DNA of 64,000 bases. Source: Trichobilharzia szidati (Eukaryota > Platyhelminthes > Trematoda > Strigeidida > Schistosomatidae). The stretch is taken from the NCBI GenBank assembly GCA_944472155.2, contig OX235273.1, forward strand, positions 9,831,204-9,895,203, read 5' to 3'. The translations under genes were made by a program, and so were the position numbers. Shown here piece by piece: positions 41,815 to 52,789 of the stretch. Below the pieces are notes generated by a model. It saw only the letters and a list, made by a program, of their open reading frames with translations. It had not been told where the DNA came from and ran no database searches. Numbering within the stretch: the stretch's first letter is position 1; each line of letters starts with the position of its first letter.

Positions 41815-42340
41815 ATATAAAGACGACTTTACAGCCTGTGAAGATGATTTCGTCGATAAAGAAGCATTTCCTTCCCTGAACTTTCTATTAGTTTCTTCAA
41901 TCCTGGCTAGATTTAACAATTTTATATTGTGGCGTGTGCTTCTTGACAAGATTTATCAGGAGTAGTGTATAAAGAGAGATTTATCGGCACACAAACATAT
42001 AAAATAGCAGAGAGATAGACTTGACGTCAAAGACAGCAAATGAACCAACCAGTGCATTGCGGCAAACGATGGGAGACTCATACAAAAAGAGGAAAAAGAA
42101 AGACAATACGAAGGAAGGTCAGAAGGGCAGCACAACACGCAAGATCTGTGCTAATGGCGATATTCATAGAAGGCATACATAATTTCCCCATAAGTGTATA
42201 TCAAATTTCTAATAAACAGTTCATTGTAGAGTCCCTTATCTCCCACCGCTACAATATATGTAGTTATAAACACAGGATACCAACACCGGCTTATAAGAAA
42301 GACTGGAATGCCAAAGAAGTAAAGAATTACTTTGTACTAT
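41815..42340 (+). repeat. Repeat Z, non-coding family
   Basis: Segments match 57968-58215 (GGAAGGTCAGAAG, CAAGATCTGTG, GCATACATAATT) and the reverse of 49555-49660. A 103-codon frame (42040-42351) lies in it; because the repeat is broken elsewhere and the frame lacks motifs, I do not call a gene. Confidence 0.5.
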
Positions 42341-42354
42341 CGCTTCAATAATCA

Positions 42355-42770
42355 GCATTGTCAAGTATTGGTTTTTCAAGGATTTTGCTTGATTTGTTGG
42401 AGGATTTCCTCATGAGGTGACGTAGATTAGAGGACCACTGTAAAACCTGGAAGAACTGGACAGCTGTTTTGTCCTAGTTTGAGACTCTTCATCAGTACCC
42501 ACCCACCGACAGATTTCGAACCCAGCACCTGGTTACAAGGCTAGTGAGCTCATAGACCATTGAGCCATTGGGACCCGATCCAATGGCCAGCCAACTTATG
42601 AATTCTAACTTCTGCCAATTCACGACATAACGTGACCATTTTGCAATGTCTTCTTCAATGAGTTACTGCCTCATCTTCAACCTGCTGTACCCTCCTGGTC
42701 ATGGCTTCCCACTAGAATCCCAGGTCACTGCCTGAATAGGGCCAGTCGCTCGTAAGCATCAGATGGTTCC
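42355..42770 (-). mobile_element. SINE-Thr, full length, minus unit of an inverted pair
   Basis: 3' end TCCTCATGAGGTGACG region, hammerhead GGACAGCTGTTTTGTCCTAG, tRNA-like part with CCTGGTTACAAGGC, head CCTGAATAGGGCCAGTCGC. The GAAA box is AAAA on the minus strand. Confidence 0.8.
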
Positions 42771-42925
42771 ATGATCTACGAGCTCGCCTCGCAAATAGAA
42801 GCTCCTGGGTTCAAACCCAGTTGGCGTGGGGGGAGTTGCGTACTGCCTATGATTCCCAAACTAATGGGATGAAACAGCTGTCCAGTACTCCCAGCTGGTT
42901 TTCAGTGATCCTCTAATCTACATCA
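42771..42925 (+). mobile_element. SINE-Thr 3' half, plus unit of the pair
   Basis: ATGATCTACGAGCTCGCCTC, GGGTTCAAACCCAGTTGG, GTACTGCCTATGATTCCC, GGGATGAAACAGCTGTCCAG. It begins in the middle of the tRNA-like part, directly after the minus unit. Confidence 0.8.
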
Positions 42926-43437
42926 GCGATCAACACTGTAACAAAATATAAATAGACAGACTTGCTTGTATAGAAAAACCCTAAGCAACCTAAACAAAAA
43001 GGATATCAATAGGACAATCTTTTGAATATTCAATCTAATAGATGTTTCAAAAAAAAAATAATATTTTTTCCTACAAGAATGATCTTGTGTGTCTGTATTT
43101 TTTTTTTGTATTATGTCCATGTACAATAAACAGAGCATGAAAGCATTTGTTCTTGTCACTCAATAATAAAGGAGTAAATTCTAAGGGGTATTGCTCTAAA
43201 AATAGTAACATCGTTTGTTGAATATCAATCAGAGAGATAACATGTATTCCATCTATTCTTTGAATATAAACAGACTTATAGAGAAAAAAATATATACGGA
43301 AATGAGAAAGAATATTTCTTATATATATATATATAATTTTATTTTATTATTTTCCTTTTTAGGTGGGAAGGCAAAAGGAGCTGTTCAGCTCAGTGTTGTT
43401 CATTTAAAAGAATCCTGGCAAAGTGAAAGTATCGTGA
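42926..43437. other. AT-rich spacer, no gene seen
   Basis: Poly-A/T runs and an (AT)n stretch at 43320-43336. No feature. Confidence 0.45.
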
Positions 43438-43670
43438 ATCGGTCAGTGGTTGGGTAGTCTACGAGCTAGCTGGCCTTGTAACCAAAAGCTCCTGGGTTCG
43501 AACAACCCAGGTGGGCACGAACTGTTGAAGAGTCCCAAATAAGGACGAAATAGCTGTCCAGTACTCCTAGGCTTTCCAATGGCTCTCTGACTGATGTCAG
43601 TACATGATAAAATCCCCCAACTAATCAAACATAAACCCTACAAAAACCAATACTTTCAAGTATCATAGGC
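43438..43670 (+). mobile_element. SINE-Thr 3' two-thirds
   Basis: GTGGTTGGGTAGTCTACGAG, CCTTGTAACCAAAAGCTCC, GTTGAAGAGTCCCAAATAAG, GACGAAATAGCTGTCCAGTA, then the long 3' end (AATCAAACATAAACCCTAC, CAATACTTTCAAGT). Confidence 0.8.
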
Positions 43671-44324
43671 AAAGTTAAGGTTTTCTAAGAGTTGACCTTC
43701 AAGAACGGATCAGATATAGGGAAGGCGATGAAATAATGTCGTCATTCCAAATGAAAGCATGCCTGCCTTTTTAGAGTTTAGGAGTTGAGATTATGGTCAG
43801 AGTCAGGAGTAGGTTGAAGAATAGTGTCAGAAATATCAATAGGGTTCCAAAGTACCATAGCATACAGTCACCAGACTGAATTCACATATCGCGCATGGTA
43901 TGATTTCTCTACAGATCATCTGTGTAGTGATTGAGAGGCATTCTTCCAGCATATAAGCTACAACTATAAAGTATAATATCATGTTTCCAATGTGTTATAA
44001 AGTGTATTTTTCAACGATTATGCGACGACTTCGCATGTGAATTCTGATTGGTTGTTCAACGTCACTGTGGTAGTTTTGGCTATGATAGTTTAACTTTGCC
44101 GGAATCCTTTTCTCTATAGTGGAATAAGTTAGATCGATAAGAAGACTGTGGAAGATTTGGAATTTATCGACGACCCAGGGTGTAGCGTCACGTAAACTCA
44201 AAGGTCTACAGGAGAAAACCAAGAAGTTGTCAGAAGAGGCTGGCAGAAAAGACGCGACTTTAAGCGAATATAGACAAGAAAGAGGTGATGGATATATATA
44301 TACCTAACCAATAACTATCAACGC
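43671..44324. other. Spacer, no gene seen
   Basis: 44130-44250 weakly resembles an RTE-like FADD-region (AGACTGTGGAAGATTTGGAA, CAGGAGAAAACCAAG, GAAGAGGCTGGCAG), too decayed to call. Confidence 0.35.
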
Positions 44325-45312
44325 CATTCCCAGGGATTGAACTTTGCATAGATTTGCACCACTTCGAACTGCCACACTCCATGTAGCACACAAAGCAAGA
44401 GAAGAGAGTTAAGAGAGATTCAAAAAAGAGAGAGAGAGAGAGATAATAAACAGAATTATACGGCAACAAGAATAGTAATGTGGAAGAACAATAGAGTTTT
44501 ATTGGATATGACAAATCACAAAGAGTGAATGCATCTGACCCAGTCATTGGCAACATCGATTTTCAGCCATATCAATAATTGTCTCCAGCATTCTTACCAT
44601 CCCGAGGACCCCAACCAGTCAGGAAGCTTACACCTCCTGACGTGGCTAGTTGGCTTAAACTAACTGTTGTGGATTTCACAGACTGATGAGGCCATGTTTT
44701 CCTTTAACCACCACTAGCTCTTTTCCAACCTGATCCATCCCATGTCAGCTGACATTGCCCATCAAGGAAAGCGATGGTGACTACGCATGCATGCGTAACA
44801 CATGTCCTAACCATTTCAATCGATGTAGACTGACAACCCCATCCAATGATTTTCCCTCCTCTCCTAGCACTCGACGCCTAACCTCATTATTGCTCACCTC
44901 ACTATACCACTTAGCACGGGAGACAGAAAGCAAACAACTATGATCAAAGACAGCTAGCTAGCATTTTCCTTCATGTCTTCCACACTCAATGGCCATGTCT
45001 CACAGCCATAAACGTGAACACAGCGGACTGCTGAGTAGTACACACGCCCTTTGTTCGACAATCAGCCAAACATCACGACTACTAAGCCAGAGATGGTGTA
45101 AGTCGGCAGGCATATGCCACAGGAGCCTTCTGTATCCATGCTGAGATTCCGTCAGCGACCAACCCACTGGCGTTGGCTTATGCAACTTCCCAAATAAGTG
45201 AAATGGTCAATACATTCCCCTAACCACTTCACTCTTGCCTATAGTTAAGCTGGGAGTGAGTGAGTCAATGTTGTCCAGTCCTGTAGTCTCATCATCTTAC
45301 ATTTGACATTTG
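44325..45312 (-). pseudogene. LINE-2 3' half
   Basis: Minus strand runs from the RIQKAPVAYA-type block through CSAVRCVHVYGCETW-like and SCLLSPVLSGIVR-like blocks to the 3' untranslated part with (GA)n at 44430. Many stops. Confidence 0.75.
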
Positions 45313-45440
45313 AAAATCAACAAGGTGTAGTGGATAGCCAGTCGTCAGAAGTACGCATCCATCACCCTACTTCCAGGGATCGAACACAAAACATTAAGGT
45401 CAAGCTCGTTTGCCCTTTAGCCACATAAGCTGGAATCCAG
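45313..45440 (-). mobile_element. SM-alpha-type SINE fragment
   Basis: Minus strand: TGGATTCCAGCTTATGTGGC, TTTGTGTTCGATCCCTGG, GCGTACTTCTGACGACTGGC. An intact CTGACGA is followed by truncation of stem II. Confidence 0.6.
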
Positions 45441-46277
45441 TATTATATGCAGATAAATTTACAATTCACACGCACTCACACACACACACACTTAGGTAGC
45501 CAATCAGTCGTGTACCAGAAAGGTCATTTCAAGAGATAGACAGTGAAAAAAGGATAGTGAAGAAGGATCACGCGTACGTGCGTGCGTGTGTGTGTGAGAG
45601 TGGAAAAGAGGCGCACAGTGAAAGGCAATAAAGATCTATTTTTAGAATAAAAGAAATGATGATCAGTTTTTCCGAAAACAAGTACACGAAAAGATTTTGA
45701 TATAAAGCAAATTATTATTATGATTATTATTTTATTATTATTGTAGTCAGTTATCAAAATCAAGTAAAAAAAACAAACATTTTGGACAGGTGATTAATAA
45801 ATAAAGTCAGATGCCAACCAAACAGAACAACCTACCTCTTGTTTGCCTAACTAATCTACATTTTACAAGCCAAGAACATCTACACACACCTACAGAAAAG
45901 CATAGAAACAAGTGTAAACATTCAGATTTGCCTCTCTTTCTCTCTCTCTCCCCCACCCTGTAATGTCGAACACGTGCCTACAGCAATTAATTGATTGCTT
46001 GTTTTTCCCTTCTAGAAAGGATGTTCTTAATCGAAAGTTAATAGAAGAAGAAGGCAAAGAACAAGAAGAAGTGGAGAAGGCGGAAAGATAAAAACACGCA
46101 CTTAATTGATATCAGAAAAAACAATAAAAGTTAAGAAATGGCGATTATACATTTTTTTTCAAAATTCCCAGTCAGATATACCTTTACAGCTACCTATGGA
46201 AAGAAATGACTGCCCATCTTCTTTTTCTTCTTCTACTTTCCTTTCCCAATGGAACAACCCCCCACTACACACACACA
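45441..46277. other. Spacer with (CA)n and (TTA)n, no gene seen
   Basis: (CA)n at 45472-45492, GTGCGTGCGTGTGTGTG at 45570, TTA repeats at 45710-45742. No supported gene. Confidence 0.5.
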
Positions 46278-46432
46278 CTAAGGCTTGAAGCCTTCAGCTG
46301 TCTGTGAAGTTTCCGTACAGGTGGTATTGTTTTTTTAATGGGGTGTAGGGGATTGCTAGCTTCATGTGACTTTGGAACCTTGGACCACGTGAGCTGAGTG
46401 GTTGGCGAGTATTCTAATAAACTACTGAGGCA
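46278..46432 (-). mobile_element. SINE-Gly fragment
   Basis: GCTTGAAGCCTTCAGCTGTC, GGATTGCTAGCTTCATGTG and GTTGGCGAGTATTC match reversed SINE-Gly tail, body and head; box B is lost. Confidence 0.6.
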
Positions 46433-46447
46433 CAAAGCGTATCTGTA

Positions 46448-46895
46448 ATCTTCCATAGTTTGGTTTGTAAGGGTTAGTTTTGCTTTTTTTACGAGTTGAT
46501 CACGGATTGATATCAGTTAGAGAACCATTGAAAACCACCAGGGAGTACTGGACAGCTGTTTCATCCCACTAGTTTGGGAATCATCGGAAGTACGCACCCA
46601 CCATCGGGGTTCGAACCCAGGACCTTCCAGTTACAAGGCGAGCTCGTTGGCGACCATTCAGCCACTGGGACCCGATTCAATGGCTCATGAATTCTAACTT
46701 CTACCAATTCGTGATTTTAGCACGACCACCAACCAATGTCATCCTCACACGTGACATCTGGATGGACATCACTGGTCACGACTTCTCACTAGAACTGACT
46801 CCAGGAAACTCCATCCTGTAGCCAGTAGTCACTAGCTAGCATCAGATTAATTTTCAATAGTTTGCTTTGTAAGGGTTAGTTTTTCCTTTTTTTAC
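46448..46895 (-). mobile_element. SINE-Thr with terminal direct repeats
   Basis: A full minus unit with box B GGTTCGAACCCCGATGG and hammerhead GTACTTCCGATGATTCCC. About 40 bases (TTTGGTTTGTAAGGGTTAGT...TTTTTTTACGAG at 46454-46493) are repeated at the other end (46857-46895), as in a unit cut from a tandem array. Confidence 0.8.
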
Positions 46896-46990
46896 GAGTG
46901 CGTACTTCCGATGATTCCCAAACTAGTGGGATGAAACAGCTCTCCAGTACTCCCTGACTGGTTTTCAGTGGTTCTCTAACTGGTATCTGT
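46896..46990 (+). mobile_element. SINE-Thr 3' part, plus unit of inverted pair
   Basis: GCGTACTTCCGATGATTCCC, GGGATGAAACAGCTCTCCAG, CTCTAACTGGTATCTG. Directly follows the minus unit. Confidence 0.8.
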
Positions 46991-47129
46991 AGTACTTCAA
47001 GGAATTCATATTGATTCGAAACCAGGTCACCGCCCAGTAGTGCAGTTAGAGATTTTACTGCTGAGCTATTCGGAAGCCTATCTACTTTAGCTCATTAAGC
47101 AACTAATAGGTAGTATTTAAATGGCACAT

Positions 47130-47700
47130 ATCTTTCAGGATGTCAAAATCTGTGACGAAAGGCACAGGCAAGGCACGCCTTCATCACTCTGGAATCAATT
47201 TGGAAATATCCTGAACTCAGTACAAAGAACAAGATTCCGATTTTCAACACCAATGTTAAGTTACTTCTTCTATATGGGTCAAAAACTTGGTGAACGCATC
47301 ACAAAAAGCATTTCCAACAAACCATTGAAGACTTTTGTTAACAGCTGGTTTGGCTGATCCCATAGTAAAAGTCAAATGGCAAGAAAGAATTAGCAACAAG
47401 AAGCAGTTGCTCAACAAATATGAAGAAGAAAATGGAGATGGATTGGAGATATGTTGAGGAGACGAGTGGGCGGTATCGCCCTCTAGCCCCATCCTTGAGT
47501 GGAACCCGAAAGGGAAACGACGATTGTGGCTTTGGTCCAAGGGTGACATAGAAGAGACCGTGCGAGGACGACACGAGAGATTATGCCCAATCGTGAACCT
47601 AGCCAGCTGAAGGCGACAGCAGAAAATAGAACGAAGTGGAGATATGCTGTTGAAGCCTTCCTGATGTTCCGCTCGGAAACCAAGGGAACAATAATAACCA
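47130..47700 (+). pseudogene. RTE-like LINE 3' part
   Basis: AGGCAAGGCACGCCTTCATC, CAACACCAATGTTAAGTTAC, CGAAAGGGAAACGACGATTG and the end GAAGCCTTCCTGATGTTCCG, AACAATAATAACC. Confidence 0.8.
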
Positions 47701-48097
47701 AGTAGATATCTTGAATTCTTTCAAGATAATAAACACCCAATAAAAAAATCTCAAGTATACTGAAATTCACACAGACTATTAATTGCTGTTAAAAACATTT
47801 TAAAACTTGAAAACTAAAGCGTATTAAATGTTTTTCTCTACGTCAGTTGAGAATTCAGACGTTAATTTCTCACTGTTACTTAGTTTCGTCATCATTTACA
47901 AAAATCCTATCTTTCAAGCATCAGTTTTTATAAAGAATGAGCTTCTTTCTAATACTACTTCCTAATGGCTGACGTAATCTCACAACCAGTGCTCCTAAAT
48001 ATCTGTTATAATCCTTGGATTTATCTCAAGAGACTTGGATTTCATCATATTCGTTCTTACCTTACGTTAATTCCTTTAGGTTTCAAGAGAATCAACA
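47701..48097. other. No gene seen
   Basis: AT-rich; a 65-codon plus frame (47965-48162) runs into the SINE-Gly and has no motif. Confidence 0.4.
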
Positions 48098-48277
48098 TAA
48101 AGCTCCAAGCTATGAGCTTTGAAGCTTCAGAAGCTTGTGGTGTATTCTGTTTTATGCAGTAGGGAGGAGTGACTAGCTTCACAAGCCCAACCTTTCCTCT
48201 TTCGTCCGTCGAGGATCGAACCCCAGACCCCATGCGTTGAGTGGTTGGCAAGTATTCTGAACCACTGAACCACCGAG
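48098..48277 (-). mobile_element. SINE-Gly
   Basis: Minus strand: TCGGTGGTTCAGTGGTTCAG, GGGGTTCGATCCTCGACGG, GCTTGTGAAGCTAGTC, CCTCAAGCTTC-like tail. Confidence 0.7.
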
Positions 48278-48282
48278 GAAAA

Positions 48283-48405
48283 AGACGTATCTGTAATCTT
48301 CATGGAACTCATGTCGTCTCTGTGGTTCAAACATGGGTCGCCCCGAGCTGAAGTCTGAGACGCTACCGCTGAGCTACTTGGGATCTCATCTGACTGTAGC
48401 ACAAC
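48283..48405 (-). mobile_element. SINE-3-type tRNA-like head
   Basis: Minus strand: CAAGTAGCTCAGCGGTAGCG (box A) and CCCATGTTTGAACCACAG (box B, changed). It adjoins the SINE-Gly. Confidence 0.55.
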
Positions 48406-48744
48406 ATGGTATTGATGATAAACTTAGCAGTGCAGATAAAATTTTCTAAAATTTTTAGTTATCCGTGTCATTGGGAGAGAGATAACTATTCTAGGTTGGA
48501 GGTGAAGGTGATGTGAGAGAGAGAGAAGGATTGAACAAACATTCTCTGAACACACTGATTGGGTTGAAATTTATCTACAGCAATTGCCTCAGCTATACTT
48601 AGCAATCGAAGGTGTACAAACCTAGAAAGCTGGGGTGAGACCTTGTATAGATCATAGGCCATTTGGATCCGAGTCAATTTCCACCGCATGAATTCTAACT
48701 TCTACCGATTCGTTATTTTAGTGCGACTAGTAGTAGATAACAAT

Positions 48745-49435
48745 TAGCATAAATGGGAAAAATCTCAAAAGAAGCAACCTCCTTCACCTACCTACCTGGG
48801 AAGCATCATTTCAACTACAAGCGGAACCAACTGACGAGGATATCAAAGCAGCGAGGGTCGAGAAGGCAAGGCAAGCTTTCATTTCTCTCAAGTCTGTGTA
48901 GAGGTCAACAGCACTTAGCGTGAAAAATAAAATCCGGATTTTCAGCTCCAATGTGAAGTCAGTGCTACTATACGGGTGGATCAGAGACTTGGCGCCGCGC
49001 CGCTTCACGGAGGGCACTTTGAACAAACCACAGACCTTCATCAACATCTGTCTTCGCTCAATGCTACTCAAGATCAGATGGCCGGCCAGAAGAGATCAGA
49101 AACAGAGATTTCTGGCAATGAACGAACCAACCCAGCAGGAAACAATTGTGCAACAAATATGCAGGAAGAAATGGAGGTGGATTGGCCATACTCTGGGAAA
49201 ACGAACCATCAAGTTAGTGACAACACATGCCAGGCCATAACTCGAGTGGAACCCAAATTAGAGGCGGCGAGTTAGTCGTCAGTATGAGGATGAAATGGAG
49301 GAGGTGATGTGAAGAGGAGATGAAAGCATGTGGACAGACGTGGAGCCAGGTGAAAACGTTGACAGAGAACCGAACACAACAGAGAAATGTGGCTGAAGCC
49401 CTATGTTCCTCTAGGAACTAAAAGAAACAATAATT
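48745..49435 (+). pseudogene. RTE-like LINE 3' part, subfamily 2
   Basis: AAGAAGCAACCTCCTTCACC, LLKIRWPARRDQKQRFLAMN frame (49050-49130), QQICRKKWRWIGHTLGKRTI, then the GAAGCCCTATGTTCCTCTAG tail at 49397. Confidence 0.85.
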
Positions 49436-50019
49436 ATCCGAAAATTGTTATTTGCCCATATCTTCCGTGTGGTGCTACCCTTCTACCCTACGCCTATTGT
49501 GTTTCTTCGTCTTCTTTTCGTGTGTGTGTCTCCAATGTTTTGCCGTAATGCACAGGTTCACTTGCATTCACTGACGTTAAACGTATCTCTCTACCATTTG
49601 ACATTTGCCGATGAACATCTCTCCTTATACTACTGATAAATCTTGTCAGTAGCATACGCCACAGTGTTATATGATTTAGGTATTACAGGGGAATAGAAAA
49701 CCTCAACAAAGAAACGATGTCACGTTTATATTAGTGAAGCTACTTATTTATAGATTGTCACAATGTCAGTAGGAAAAAGTCAACGAATGAACGAACAAAC
49801 TAACAAGTAACAGAAATCACGCAAACACAATAGATTTCTATCTTCCTTAAAATGTAATAAGCAATTAGCCTTTTCATTCCTCTTCTCTATTCCCCCTGTC
49901 ATTCTGTTTATCTCTCTTCCATAAATGGACTGTCCAATTACTGTGTCACAATATATATAAGATTATGATTCAATGATTGATGTTCATTAATTTATTTCGT
50001 TTGCTTATAAAAGTGAATA
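49436..50019. other. Spacer with a Repeat Z fragment
   Basis: 49555-49660 is reverse Repeat Z (ATCTCTCTACCATTTGAC, CTGATAAATCTTGTCAG). The rest shows no gene. Confidence 0.45.
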
Positions 50020-50295
50020 GGAAGAAATGGAGATGGATTGGCCATACTTTGAAGAAACCACCAAGTGACATCACTAGACAAGCCATTGCTCGAGTGGAAC
50101 CCGAAAGGGAAGCAGCGAGTTGGTCTTCAGTGCGAGGGTGACTTAGAGGAGGTCATGTGAAGAGGGGATGAGAACGTGTGGGCAGACATGGAGCCAGGTG
50201 AAGACTCCAGCAGAGAACCGAACGCAATGGAGACGCATGGCTGAAGCCCTATGTTCCTCTAGGAATTAAAGGATACAATAATAATAATAATAATA
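50020..50295 (+). pseudogene. RTE-like LINE 3' end, subfamily 2
   Basis: AGGAAGAAATGGAGATGGAT (KKWRWIGHTLKKPP frame), GAGTGGAACCCGAAAGGGAA, tail GAAGCCCTATGTTCCTCTAG, (AAT)n at 50277-50295. Head-to-tail with the next copy. Confidence 0.85.
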
Positions 50296-50714
50296 TAAAA
50301 ATGAATATAGGAGTAAGATAAGGCTGTCCACTGCTGTTTCCGATGGTGATATTCCTACTTGTGGTGGACTGGATGATTATGTGGCGGAGAGTGCGTTGGG
50401 AGCAAGAAGAGACAAGAATACGTTGGACCCATAAGAAGACGCCAAAAGATCTGGATTTCACAGATGATTTATGTTTAATGTCACACACGAACTCGAAGGC
50501 TTAAAGGAGAATAAGCAGAATAGTCAAGCAGCGAAGATAGGACTTCAAGTGATGAACATAGAGAAGATGGAGGTGATGAAGATGCTGACGTACCAACAAA
50601 AACATCATTCACTATGAACGGGAGAAATTTGAAAGAGGAGGTTACCTCTTTTGCCTTTCTAGGAAGTGCCGTCTCAACTACAGGCGATAGCACCGATAAA
50701 GATGGTAAAACCGA
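50296..50714 (+). pseudogene. RTE-like LINE, first piece of a triple nest
   Basis: ATAGGAGTAAGATAAGGCTG (GVR.GCPLLFPMV), TKKTPKDLDFTDDLCLMSH (catalytic block with A to T), KTEVMKM-like block, then ERGGYLFCLSRKCRLNYR frames. Cut at 50714; resumes at 51341 and, after a second cut at 51837, at 52651. Confidence 0.8.
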
Positions 50715-51340
50715 TGAGGAAGGTGATGTGGGTAAAGGAGAATGATGTTCAGGAAGGCCTCGTGTGCCGCTGGAAGTGTATGGGCGGTTGTTACTTCCCG
50801 GCCGCCCACACCGTGGAAGTTGGTTGAATCTTCGGGTACTTAAAACAGAGAGAGGGCTAGTGTTGCGTGACGGCGGAACCCAAGGGACAACTGCTTTAGG
50901 CCAGTCACTTACAGAGTGTATGAACTGGTTTCTTGGTTTGGTTCCGTATTAGTAAGCTTACCGTCGGCTACGGACGGAACACCGTAGTGTCAGCCGGGAT
51001 GTGCAATTTTCAGGGTCAACCTTTCCTAACCCCTTCTTTCCAGAGTGGAAAGATAGCATAACTAGCTAGCACGCTGGTCACCTGAGGGAAACACCTTACT
51101 GCGGCTGTTACACCCCTGTTCCCCAGCAGTATGACTTCGCCCACAGACCCCCAGAATAGTGTAAAAAAAGTTCTTACACTATGCCAATAACTGCTTTCAG
51201 TCTAATCGCTGTCCTAACAGCCTTCCTGGCATGGTAGGACCTGCAAGAACATTATTTCTAACCAGTGTGGCTTGTTCGGTCCTTGCCATATGCAAGCCCG
51301 ATTACCACGTGTCAAGGTAGCAGCTATCGGTAGAGGGATA
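50715..51340. mobile_element. Insert Y, unclassified, 10-bp duplication
   Basis: GTAAAACCGA flanks it (50705-50714 and 51341-51350). It is GC-richer than the host LINE, has no terminal inverted repeats, and contains a perfect hairpin (ATAGTGTAA/TTACACTAT around 51152-51182). No frame has a known motif. It might be a 5' untranslated part of another LINE. Confidence 0.6.
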
Positions 51341-51837
51341 GTAAAACCGAAGTCGAAAAGCTAAGGTACCCCTTCATTACTCTGAAATCAGTTTGGAAAT
51401 CTGCTGAACTCAGCGCAAAGAATGAAATCCTGATTTTTAAACAACAATATTAAGTTAGTTCTCCTATACAGGTCAGAAAATTTGAGCGTCACGAAAAACA
51501 TTTCCAACACATTGCCTTCCTTCCATATTGAAGATCACATGACCAGAAGAAATTAACAAGAAACTATAGGAACGAACCGAAGAACAACCTATACCTTAAC
51601 AAATATGTCGAAGAAAGTGTAGATGAATCAGGCATACTCTGAGGAGACCATCGAATGACATGGCACTCCAGGCTATAGCACGACTGGAAACCGAGAGGAA
51701 ACAGACGACGAGTTAGGCGTAAGTCCAATGGCGACGTTGAGGAGATTGTGTGAGGACGAGATGGAGAGACCATGAGCAACCGTGAGGACAGCTAAAGAGG
51801 ATCTCAGATGAAAGAACAAAGAGGAGAGGTGCTGTTG
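51341..51837 (+). pseudogene. RTE-like LINE, second piece
   Basis: AAGCTAAGGTACCCCTTCAT, AGTTAGTTCTCCTATACAG, KKV.MNQAYSEETIE region and GAGGAGAGGTGCTGTTG at the cut. Confidence 0.8.
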
Positions 51838-52650
51838 GGAAGTTGTATCAGCGCCAACGGATTGATTGGTGACGAAATCTTAGCACGGATCCAAAAAGCT
51901 CGGGCTGCTTTCGCTAACTTACACCGTCTCTGGCGTAGGCGTGACATCCGGCTATTAACCAAGGGACGTGTGTACTGCTCAGCAGTTCGCTCCGTCCTTC
52001 TCTATGGTGGTGAGACGTGGCCATTGAGAGCGGAAGACATGAAAAGGTTGAATGTTTTTGACCACAGATGTTTACGATCTCTTTCTCGCGTTAGGTGGTA
52101 TAATAAGGTAAGTGATGTCGACGTTAGGCGTAGAGTGTTGGGCAAAGAGGGAAAATCAATCGAAGAGAAGAGGCTATAAAGTTACATAGATTGAGATGGC
52201 AAGGTCACGTGGTGCGCATGCCTAACCATCGCCTCCCCCGACGGGCATTACTAGCTGATATAGGTGCAGGTTGGAAAAGAGTAAGTGGTGGCCAAACAAA
52301 AACATGGCCTCATCAATCCATGAAATCCTTGACAGTTAAACTGAGTCAGGTAGGGAGATGCAGACTTCCGGATTGGGGCCCACCCTCAGGACTCTAAGAA
52401 TCAATGGCTGGAGACAATAGGTGACATGGCTCAAAATCGTTGTCAATGGCTTACGCAGATGTATTCAGTCTCTGTAATCTTTCATATTCCTTTCTACCAT
52501 TACTCATTGTGTTTCACTCTTATACTTGTCAAAACTCTATTGATTCTCTTCACTCATTTTCTTGTCTACCTTTGTGTGGTATTTGGAACGTGGCAACTCG
52601 AACTGCTGCACTTCTGTGCCAAGTTCTATGTTGAATCCAGCCAGCCAGCC
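51838..52650 (+). mobile_element. LINE-2 5'-truncated insertion, 13-bp duplication
   Basis: AGAGGTGCTGTTG flanks it (51825-51837 and 52651-52663). The frame at 51808-52179 continues to SCISANGLIGDEILARIQKA, RAAFANLHRLWRRRDIRLLT, VRSVLLYGGETWPLRAEDM, HRCLRSLSRVRWYNKVSDVD; after a shift at about 52180 [19 protein letters not shown]. The 3' region is followed by a CCAGCCAGCCAGCC tail. It is the cleanest LINE-2 copy and shows typical target-primed insertion. Confidence 0.9.
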
Positions 52651-52710
52651 AGAGGTGCTGTTGAAGCCCTATGTTCCACTTGAAAACCAAAAGAAACGAT
52701 AATGAATAAT
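52651..52710 (+). pseudogene. RTE-like LINE, third piece and tail
   Basis: TTGAAGCCCTATGTTCCACT and GATAATGAATAATAGTG end the copy begun at 50296. Confidence 0.85.
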
Positions 52711-52789
52711 AGTGATATGTGTCTGTTTGTCCGTAATGTATGTATGTGTGTGTATTTTATGATGACGACTTTGAAGATCTTTTGATCAC

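Noticed and set aside
42040..42351. 103-codon plus-strand frame as a gene
   Set aside because: It lies in Repeat Z; the copies at 57968 and 49555 do not keep the frame.
45570..45600. Z-DNA-type regulatory element in GTGCGTGCGTGTGTG
   Set aside because: Plain microsatellite with no gene nearby to regulate.
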